From contig WRMH01000003.1 in the NCBI GenBank assembly GCA_009777235.1, forward strand, positions 123,690 to 187,689: a stretch of DNA of 64,000 nt, read 5' to 3'. A program made the translations under genes and the position numbers. The notes beneath the pieces were generated by a model. That model was not told the DNA's origin. It did no database searches and saw only the letters and a list, made by a program, of their open reading frames with translations. The stretch comes from Oscillospiraceae bacterium (GTDB lineage: Bacteria; Bacillota; Clostridia; Oscillospirales; Oscillospiraceae). Numbering within the stretch: position 1 is the first letter of the stretch; each line of letters begins with the position of its first letter. Positions 40,248 through 47,118 of the stretch are shown piece after piece.

Positions 40248-40721
40248 TTGCAAGAAGACCTTGAAAACAGAAGCGTCGCGCTGACTACAAAAGCGACGAA
40301 AATAACCGCGCAGACATTGGCGAAGCTCATGCAAGCCGCTCTGCGGAAGATGAAGGAGTCCGGCGATAAAACCAAGCCGGGCAGACAATCGCTCAAACAG
40401 CTATCCAAAGGAGGATCGCTGTCAAGCGTGGAGATCACGGAGGGCAATATCAAGGCTTTTGACCCGGTGGCGCGCAAATACGGCATAAGCTACGAACTCA
40501 AAAGGGACGCATCGTCCGAGCCGCCCAAGTGGGTGGTTTTTTTCCGGGCGAAGGACGCCGACGCCATGACCGCCGCGTTCAAGGAGTTTATCGCCAAGAC
40601 TGTCAAGCGCGAGACCGACAGGCCGTCCGTCCGCGAGTCTATACGTAAATTCAAGGAGATTATTAAGAACGTGGTCAGGGACAGGACGAAACACAAGCAC
40701 AGAGAGGGGCCGGAGCTATGA
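40248..40721 (+). CDS. pcfB: PcfB-type (DUF3801) conjugation accessory protein
   Basis: The 157-residue protein fits the PcfB/DUF3801 family: TAQTLAKLMQAALRKMKES at the start, a central beta-alpha domain (GSLSSVEITEGNIKAFDPVA and WVVFFRAKDADAMTAAFKEF), and a basic tail with RPSVRESIRKFKE ending HREGPEL. PcfB couples the relaxosome to the VirD4 ATPase, and the next gene is virD4, overlapping by ATGA. It starts at a TTG preceded by GGGAGGTGAT. Its tail is the same type as on several other ICE proteins. Confidence 0.85.
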   Translation: MQEDLENRSVALTTKATKITAQTLAKLMQAALRKMKESGDKTKPGRQSLKQLSKGGSLSSVEITEGNIKAFDPVARKYGISYELKRDASSEPPKWVVFFRAKDADAMTAAFKEFIAKTVKRETDRPSVRESIRKFKEIIKNVVRDRTKHKHREGPEL

Positions 40722-42526
40722 CGAAAATCACGCCCTTTCTCAAAAAACACGTTCTACCCAACCTTCCCTACGCGCTGATCTTTTGGTTCGCCAATAGCTT
40801 GGGCGAGGCGTACCGGCTGGCTCCCGGCAGGGATTTTCTGCAGAAGTTCATACACAGCATGGCGACGCTGAACGCGGCGATGGCAAACCCGATACCGTCC
40901 TTCGACCCTTTTGACCTGATGGTGGGATTGGTGGGAATGGCTATCGTGTACGCCATCGTTTATGTGAAAAAGCAAAACGCTAAGAAATACCGCAAGGATG
41001 TTGAGTACGGTTCGGCGAGATGGGGCAAGAAATCCGATATACAGCCTTTCATGGATGCTAACCCGGAAAACAACATCATATTAACCCAAACCGAGGGGCT
41101 GACCATGAACCCGCGCCCGCCTAATCCGAAGTACGCCCGCAATAAAAATATGTTGGTGATCGGTGGCTCCGGCTCCGGCAAGACGAGGTTCGTATTAAAG
41201 CCGAACCTGATGCAGTGCCGCTCGAAGGATTACCCGGTTTCGTTCGTGGTCACCGATCCGAAGGGCAGTATCGTGGTCGAATGCGGGAAGATGCTTCGGC
41301 GCTACGGTTATCGCATCAAAATTCTGAATACGATCAACTTCGCAAAGAGCCACCATTACAACCCGTTCGCTTACATCCAATCGGAGAAGGACATCCTAAA
41401 GCTGGTCACGACGCTGATTGCCAATACCAAAGGTGAGCAAAAAGGCGGGGACGAGTTCTGGACGAAGGCCGAGACGCTTCTCTACACGGCGCTCATCGCT
41501 TATCTACACTACGAATCCCCGACAAACGAGCAAAACTTTTCCACCCTCGCTGAGATGATTGGCGCGATGGAGGTTAGAGAAGAGGATGAGGAGTTTAAGA
41601 ACATTGTCGACCTCATGTTCGACGCGCTGGCGGAGAAAGACCCGGAACACTTCGCCGTGAGGCAGTACCGCAAGTACAAGCTCGCGGCGGGCAAAACAGC
41701 TAAAAGCATACTCATTTCTTGCGGTGCGAGGCTTGCGGTCTTTGACATTAAAGAAGTTCGGGACATCACTATGTACGACGAGCTTGAGCTTGACACCATC
41801 GGCGACGAAAAGACAGCGATGTTCTTCATCATCTCGGACACCGACGCGTCGCTGAATTTCCTCGTGTCGATGGCCTACACCCAGCTTTTCAACCTCTTGT
41901 GCGAAAAAGCCGACGATGTTTACGGCGGGCGACTGCCCGTCCATGTCCGCTGCCTTATAGACGAGGCGGCCAACATCGGGCAGATACCGAACCTTGAGAA
42001 GCTGATGGCAACCATACGCTCACGCGAGATTTCCGCGTGCCTTGTTTTGCAAGCGCAGAGCCAGTTAAAGGCACTCTACAAGGACAACGCCGACACCATC
42101 GTCGGCAATTGCGATTCGGCGATTTTCCTCGGCGGCAAGGAAAAAACGACGCTTGAGGATTGGTCGAAGATGCTTGGGAAGGAGACCATCGACCATTTCA
42201 ACACCAGCGAGACCAAAGGCAACAGCCCGTCATACGGCAGGAACTTTCAAAAAATGGGCAAGGAACTCATGTCAATCGACGAGCTTGCCGTTATGGACGG
42301 AGGGATGTGCATCCTTCAGGTGCGCGGTGTTAGGCCGTTTCTCAGCCCTAAGTACGATATTACCAAGCATCCTATGTATAAGTATCTTTCCGACTTCGAC
42401 AAGCGCAATACCTTTAATATTGAGAATTATCTCAGTACAAAACTGAAAGTAAAGCCGGACGACGAGTTTAATGTCTACGATGTAGAGCTTGAGGAACCGC
42501 CGCCGCCCGACGCTTTCACCGTATAG
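40718..42526 (+). CDS. virD4: VirD4/TraG-type type IV coupling protein
   Basis: This 602-residue membrane ATPase feeds DNA and protein substrates into the conjugation channel. Two N-terminal membrane segments (about 15-32 and 65-85) are followed by the motor with P-loop GGSGSGKTRF (Lys155). Further motifs are FVVTDPKGSIV, the Walker B-like VRCLIDEAANIGQIPNLEKL, and the conserved LQAQSQL. Length and motifs match clostridial VirD4 proteins. It is coupled to pcfB. A strong terminator hairpin begins in its stop codon. Confidence 0.95.
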   Translation: MTKITPFLKKHVLPNLPYALIFWFANSLGEAYRLAPGRDFLQKFIHSMATLNAAMANPIPSFDPFDLMVGLVGMAIVYAIVYVKKQNAKKYRKDVEYGSARWGKKSDIQPFMDANPENNIILTQTEGLTMNPRPPNPKYARNKNMLVIGGSGSGKTRFVLKPNLMQCRSKDYPVSFVVTDPKGSIVVECGKMLRRYGYRIKILNTINFAKSHHYNPFAYIQSEKDILKLVTTLIANTKGEQKGGDEFWTKAETLLYTALIAYLHYESPTNEQNFSTLAEMIGAMEVREEDEEFKNIVDLMFDALAEKDPEHFAVRQYRKYKLAAGKTAKSILISCGARLAVFDIKEVRDITMYDELELDTIGDEKTAMFFIISDTDASLNFLVSMAYTQLFNLLCEKADDVYGGRLPVHVRCLIDEAANIGQIPNLEKLMATIRSREISACLVLQAQSQLKALYKDNADTIVGNCDSAIFLGGKEKTTLEDWSKMLGKETIDHFNTSETKGNSPSYGRNFQKMGKELMSIDELAVMDGGMCILQVRGVRPFLSPKYDITKHPMYKYLSDFDKRNTFNIENYLSTKLKVKPDDEFNVYDVELEEPPPPDAFTV

Positions 42527-42568
42527 CCCGCCGTTTCCCTAACCAATGGGAAACGGCGGGCTTTTTTC
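42525..42568 (+). terminator. Rho-independent terminator after virD4
   Basis: AGCCCGCCGTTTCCC (42525-42539) pairs perfectly with GGGAAACGGCGGGCT (42548-42562), and a T-run follows to about 42567. The left arm starts inside the virD4 stop codon. Confidence 0.9.
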
Positions 42569-42585
42569 ATTTCTATCGGTCAACC

Positions 42586-42628
42586 GGGGGCGATCCCCTG
42601 TGACAACCCCCGCGCTTCGATCAGGGGG
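42586..42628 (+). promoter_or_regulatory. Leader with competing G/C hairpins upstream of the Maff2-like gene
   Basis: GGGGG (42586-42590), CCCC (42595-42598), CCCCC (42607-42611) and GGGGG (42624-42628) can pair in at least three ways, including CCCCTG with CAGGGG. No clear promoter is visible between the virD4 terminator and the next gene at 42671. Confidence 0.4.
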
Positions 42629-42670
42629 TAATAAAGCAAAACAACAAATAAAATCTGAGGAGGTTTCGCT

Positions 42671-42886
42671 ATGGCATTTTTCACGGAAGCTATCAATACC
42701 CTGCAAACGCTTGTTATCGCGCTCGGCGCGGGCCTTGCCGTGTGGGGAGTCATTAACCTTTTAGAAGGTTACGGGAATGACAACCCCGGCGCCAAGAGCC
42801 AAGGCATGAAACAACTCATGGCCGGGGGCGGCGTGGCGCTGATCGGGATGGTGCTGGTACCGCTGCTGTCCAATCTGTTCGGTTAA
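42671..42886 (+). CDS. Maff2-family small membrane protein (VirB2-like pilin candidate)
   Basis: This 71-residue protein has two hydrophobic helices (about 5-25 and 45-68) with a short polar loop (GYGNDNPGAKSQGMKQLMAG), the Maff2 layout found beside VirD4 in clostridial ICEs. By position and shape it may be the VirB2/TrbC-like subunit of the transfer channel. GAGGAGG precedes the ATG at 42671. Confidence 0.85.
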   Translation: MAFFTEAINTLQTLVIALGAGLAVWGVINLLEGYGNDNPGAKSQGMKQLMAGGGVALIGMVLVPLLSNLFG

Positions 42887-42895
42887 TTTTAGCCT

Positions 42896-43765
42896 ATGGA
42901 CTGGCTGCTTGGTGGGCTATGGGAATCAATCAGGCAGGGCTTGATCGAGGCGATCATGGCCAGATTCGTTGGTATGTACGACCATATCAATGCGGAAGTA
43001 GGCAATATCGCCACAAACGTGGGGCAGACGCCGGCCGGTTGGAACCCCGGCGTCTATTCCATGATCCGAACCCTGTCCGAGACTGCCGTCATCCCGATTG
43101 CCGGCATGATACTCACATTCGTGCTTTGTTACGAGCTTATCCAGCTTATCATCGAGAAAAACAATATGCACGAATTCGATGTTTTCAACATCTATAAATG
43201 GATATTCAAGACATTTGTCGCCGTCTATATCCTGACGCACACCTTTGACCTTGTCATGGGTGTGTTCGCTTTGGCACAGCAAGTGGTAAACAGCAGCGCG
43301 GGTGTTATTTCCGGCAGCCTTGACATAGGCGCCGGCGCCGCGCTCGCTAACTTAGAGGCGATGCTTCAGGGGATGGGCGTATGGGAACTCATCGGGCTTT
43401 GGCTGGAGACATGGATTATCAACCTTTGCCTGTGGATTCTGAATATCGTCATCTTTGTTATCATCTTCGGCCGCATGATTGAGATTTACCTCACCGTGTC
43501 GGTCGCGCCGATCCCCTTCGCTACGATGGCGAACCGTGAATGGGGGCAAATCGGCAACAACTACTTGAAGTCCCTGTTCGCGCTGGCGTTTCAGGGGTTT
43601 CTCATCATGGTCTGTGTGGCGATCTATGCGGCGCTGGTACAAAACATACCAAACGCCGGCAACGTACACGCGGCTATATGGACGACGGTGGGCTACACCG
43701 TACTGCTCTGTTTCGCGCTCTTTAAGACGGGAAGCCTTGCAAAATCAGTATTTTCCGCGCATTAG
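42896..43765 (+). CDS. VirB6/TrbL-like conjugation membrane protein (CD0411-like)
   Basis: This 289-residue integral membrane protein has about six hydrophobic stretches and an N-terminal amphipathic part (DWLLGGLWESIRQGLIEAIM). Size, topology and place between Maff2 and SpoVG-like genes fit the VirB6-like core channel protein of clostridial ICEs. It lies nine bases after the Maff2-like gene with a weak ribosome site, suggesting coupled translation. Confidence 0.8.
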   Translation: MDWLLGGLWESIRQGLIEAIMARFVGMYDHINAEVGNIATNVGQTPAGWNPGVYSMIRTLSETAVIPIAGMILTFVLCYELIQLIIEKNNMHEFDVFNIYKWIFKTFVAVYILTHTFDLVMGVFALAQQVVNSSAGVISGSLDIGAGAALANLEAMLQGMGVWELIGLWLETWIINLCLWILNIVIFVIIFGRMIEIYLTVSVAPIPFATMANREWGQIGNNYLKSLFALAFQGFLIMVCVAIYAALVQNIPNAGNVHAAIWTTVGYTVLLCFALFKTGSLAKSVFSAH

Positions 43766-43824
43766 CGCAAACACGGCAATAGCATTTCTACATTAAATAA
43801 TACCAAACTGAGGAGGAAAAACAA

Positions 43825-44268
43825 ATGGCAAATCTCACACTGCACAACACAGACGAAAAAACCGGGGAGGTCTTGGGTACGGTAAACTGCGAAATCCGCG
43901 CCTACCCAATTGCGGAGCCTAAGGGAAAAACGAAAGGCTTCGCCAGCATCACCGTTGATGGTATCTTCGGCGCGCACGGCATCAGCATCATCGAGGGGCC
44001 GAAGGGTTTGTTCGTGTCCATGCCCCAAACAAAGGACGGCAAAGGCGAATACCGCGACCTTTTCCATCCCGTCATTAAGGGTGGACGCGAAGCTTTGCAA
44101 ACAGCGGTGCTGACCGAGTTCGGCGCCGCGCTCGATGCGATGGTCACGCAGAAGGAATCCACGTTACAAAAAATGCGCGATGCGGCAGCCGCCGCAAAAT
44201 CCGCGCCGGCTGCCACTAAGGAGCCGAAAGAAAAAGGCGCGAAGAAAAATACAGGGCCGGAGCATTAA
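43825..44268 (+). CDS. SpoVG-like protein with ICE tail
   Basis: In this 147-residue protein, residues about 25-95 match SpoVG (GFASITVDGIFGAHGISIIE, GPKGLFVSMPQTKDGKGEYR and DLFHPVIKGGREALQTAVL), a DNA- and RNA-binding regulator of cell division and virulence genes in Firmicutes. The C-terminal 40 residues are Ala/Lys-rich and end NTGPEH, like other ICE proteins here. GAGGAGG precedes the ATG. A nucleic-acid role in the donor or recipient is inferred. Confidence 0.8.
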   Translation: MANLTLHNTDEKTGEVLGTVNCEIRAYPIAEPKGKTKGFASITVDGIFGAHGISIIEGPKGLFVSMPQTKDGKGEYRDLFHPVIKGGREALQTAVLTEFGAALDAMVTQKESTLQKMRDAAAAAKSAPAATKEPKEKGAKKNTGPEH

Positions 44269-44287
44269 GCTACGGTTCGCGGAAGAA

Positions 44288-44317
44288 GGGAGCCGGGGCT
44301 GAGACGCTCCGGCTCCC
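44288..44317 (+). terminator. Hairpin after the SpoVG-like gene
   Basis: GGGAGCCGG (44288-44296) pairs with CCGGCTCCC (44309-44317), followed only by TTGTT. It is probably a weak terminator or processing site. Confidence 0.55.
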
Positions 44318-44352
44318 TTGTTAAACAGACGGCGAATCCATAGGAGGCGGCA

Positions 44353-46569
44353 ATGTACGATTTTACAAAACAAGGCGTATCCGATATGGCGGAGAGTCTT
44401 AGCGCGGAATGGGGAGATTCATGGGATCGCTTCGATGACAAAAATCAAGTGGAAATCACCATCAACGGAAGAGCGATTCAAGTTCCCCTCTGCGCGGACA
44501 ACTGTAACGCCATTGTTTATATGCTGAGAGATATGCTCATTTCAGATATGACAGGCGAGGCAACCATCGGGAATACCCGTGAGGCTTACGACGAGCAGGA
44601 AATCAAATTTAATTCATTGGGGAGGAGTGATCATTCAATGACAACGGAAAAACTGTATAGCCCGCTTGAGTTTTACATTCATAATCCCCGCAAGGAAGAG
44701 GCAAGCGGCGAATACGGCACATACGACCTTTACGATGAGCGGTATCAGATATCGCCTGTTGACGCGGGCGAATACATGGACGACATTGAACTTGCCGTCC
44801 TGCGCGACCGTGACCGCATGGATCAAACGCGCGGCATGGCGGAATATCTCAGCGGGACGCTCGACGGCAAGGTGGAGTCACTCTTTCCGTCGATAGAAAA
44901 TTATGGGAACATGATGGCTTGCGTCGCGGAGATTAAGCTCACCCAACCGCTCACGCCGGAGGAAGCGGAGACGCTGAAGGACTGGTGGTCGGGTCAGCTT
45001 TCGGACGGCTGGGGCGAAGGCTTCGAGCAGCGGGAGATAAAAATAAGCGGCGGCGAGGAACTATATATCCGTCCGTGGACTTCTGATGATGGGTTCTTTA
45101 TTGATACCGAGCGGGAGTTTATGGCGCGGCTGGGGCTTGAAGCGCCCGCTCCGACGCAGGATGCGGCTGTTACCGATATGGCGGAACAACCACTCACGGA
45201 AATGAAATTTTACAGCCCTGTGCATTGTACCTATTGGTCGCGCATGGATATAGCGCACGACGACCCCGATGAGCTGACCGATCAGGCTGTAGTGGAATAT
45301 ATTTCCGATATACGCGCTGCCATTCTCAACGAGCGTATGCCGAAGGAAGCGGAGCGCGGCCTGATGGCATATTACGATACTGACGATTCAATCGGCAAAA
45401 AAGTGCAATCTATATTTGTTGACGTTGAAGTCCACGCCGGGAAACTGTGGGCTGCAGCCACGTTGAAAGTGGCCGAGCCGCTAACAGCGGATGAGATAAG
45501 TTCGCTCAAAGAATACTTGGCCGATGCCTATTCGGACATTATCGGCGATAGATTAAGCCAGAATTACATCGATGTTGAAGGCGGCGAGATGGTCGTTGCG
45601 TTGTGGAAGGACAACAATAAGTTTCACATCGAAACGCAAGCGGAGTTCTCTCTGATGATGGGGTTTGATGAAATTAAACCCTCGCCTGCCGAGCCGTCGC
45701 TCACCCCCGCGCAGATGGCACTGTACGAGCCGGACGCATCGGAGGACGCGGCAACAGCCGCATTGCGAGAAAAGCTCATCAGGAAAGTAACCATTGAATT
45801 GTCAAACTACTTTGACGATTGGCAAAAGCGCGATGCGGTCATGGTGATGGTCGATAGGTCGTTGGAAATTGCTTCAATGACCAACGCCTACCACTACCTG
45901 ACGGAGATACACAATTTCCACGCTTCGGAGTTGGAATATCTCTTGAAATTCAAAAAGCCGCTCAAAGTGGTCGCGCGCGAGTTTGAGCATGAGTCTGCGG
46001 TCGAGGAGCATTCTGACATCATGTGGAAGGTATTCCACGAGCAGGAGGCGCTCCATAATGGTCGGCACGCGTTGGACTCCAGCGCACCGGACGAATCGCT
46101 CATAAATACTTTGAAAAACCGGCTTTCCGAAAACTACAGCGATTATATGGGAAGCTGGATGGCTCTCAGTAAAGAGGAACTCATCGGGGATGTAGACGAG
46201 GTTTCGATGGTATGCCAAATGTACGGCTATTTTATAGACGATTATGTCTACACAACGGGTCAGGCCGAGTTTTTGCTCAAACTGGAAAACCCGCTGGAGT
46301 TTTTGTCGAACCGCTGGTCGAGTATGCAGCCGTATATGGGCGACGCGATCAAAAATATTTTTGCCGACATGGAGCAAACGCTTCAAAATGGCGGCTATGC
46401 GCTTATGCCGGACACGGAGGAAACTGAGACGCTGTCGCGTCTGGTTTCCGGATCGGGCGAAAAACCATCAGTTTTGGCACAGATCAGGCAACATACGGCG
46501 GAGCAGCGGGAACGCCCCAGCCCGAAGAGAGATGCAACCGGCAAAAAGAAAACCGGGCCGGAGCTATGA
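44353..46569 (+). CDS. Large modular ICE protein with duplicated domain, DUF3848-like region and ICE tail
   Basis: In this 738-residue frame, residues 1-95 are a separate small module. Two homologous domains follow (about 96-255, starting EKLYSPLEFYI; about 282-440, starting EMKFYSPVHCTYW). Each contains a VESLF/VQSIF block, an LT-E acidic turn and a GGE-hydrophobic strand. Residues about 459-700 are helical and resemble tandem DUF3848. It ends KPSVLAQIRQHTAEQ, basic linker, KKKTGPEL. An internal ATG at 44638 has a strong GGGGAGGAG site in frame, so the main protein may start there, the first 95 codons being a gene fused or co-translated. The function is unknown. Confidence 0.65.
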   Translation: MYDFTKQGVSDMAESLSAEWGDSWDRFDDKNQVEITINGRAIQVPLCADNCNAIVYMLRDMLISDMTGEATIGNTREAYDEQEIKFNSLGRSDHSMTTEKLYSPLEFYIHNPRKEEASGEYGTYDLYDERYQISPVDAGEYMDDIELAVLRDRDRMDQTRGMAEYLSGTLDGKVESLFPSIENYGNMMACVAEIKLTQPLTPEEAETLKDWWSGQLSDGWGEGFEQREIKISGGEELYIRPWTSDDGFFIDTEREFMARLGLEAPAPTQDAAVTDMAEQPLTEMKFYSPVHCTYWSRMDIAHDDPDELTDQAVVEYISDIRAAILNERMPKEAERGLMAYYDTDDSIGKKVQSIFVDVEVHAGKLWAAATLKVAEPLTADEISSLKEYLADAYSDIIGDRLSQNYIDVEGGEMVVALWKDNNKFHIETQAEFSLMMGFDEIKPSPAEPSLTPAQMALYEPDASEDAATAALREKLIRKVTIELSNYFDDWQKRDAVMVMVDRSLEIASMTNAYHYLTEIHNFHASELEYLLKFKKPLKVVAREFEHESAVEEHSDIMWKVFHEQEALHNGRHALDSSAPDESLINTLKNRLSENYSDYMGSWMALSKEELIGDVDEVSMVCQMYGYFIDDYVYTTGQAEFLLKLENPLEFLSNRWSSMQPYMGDAIKNIFADMEQTLQNGGYALMPDTEETETLSRLVSGSGEKPSVLAQIRQHTAEQRERPSPKRDATGKKKTGPEL

Positions 46570-46579
46570 GGAGGGCATC

Positions 46580-47098
46580 ATGAATTATTTTGAACAGGAA
46601 CTCCGCAGGCTGACACAGGCTTGCGACGGCGTCATCAACCCGACATTCGCCGGGCGCGCCTGTTACGGCGATCTCGGCGGCGACAACCGCATCAAGTTGG
46701 AGTTTGTCACGCAGGGTACGCATGAGCGTTACGAGGCTGTGAAAGCTACGGTATTGAACCGTGTAGACGGCGAGGTTGATTCCCTGTTTTTCCGCTTTGG
46801 GGATGTATGGGGTAAAAAACACCCGCATGGCTCTGCTCACGGAACAGCGCATATTTGGACATATCAGGGCAAAAGCGAGTGGTATGCCTATTACCCTACT
46901 GACGCTGACATGAAAAAACTCGGCGCGGAGGTCGGTGCGTACCTCGCCGTGTTCACCGACCGCGCCCTCATACCTGAACAGGCGCGAGGACAGACGGGCG
47001 CGAAGGAGTCCGTCATAAAAACTATACGCGAGTCCAAACAAAACCAAACCCCGCGAAAAAACTCTCAGGCTCGGAAAAAATCCGAGCTTGATTTGTGA
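46580..47098 (+). CDS. Hypothetical ICE protein with tail, 172 residues
   Basis: I do not recognise a named domain. The N-terminal 125 residues look globular (YFEQELRRLTQACDGVINPT and FFRFGDVWGKKHPHG). The C-terminus carries ESVIKTIRESKQNQ, a basic linker and ARKKSELDL, a variant of the shared ICE tail. GAGGAGG, directly after the previous stop, serves the ATG at 46580. The cytosine methyltransferase gene follows. Confidence 0.65.
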   Translation: MNYFEQELRRLTQACDGVINPTFAGRACYGDLGGDNRIKLEFVTQGTHERYEAVKATVLNRVDGEVDSLFFRFGDVWGKKHPHGSAHGTAHIWTYQGKSEWYAYYPTDADMKKLGAEVGAYLAVFTDRALIPEQARGQTGAKESVIKTIRESKQNQTPRKNSQARKKSELDL

Positions 47099-47118
47099 GA
47101 GGAGACTCAAATTAAAAG

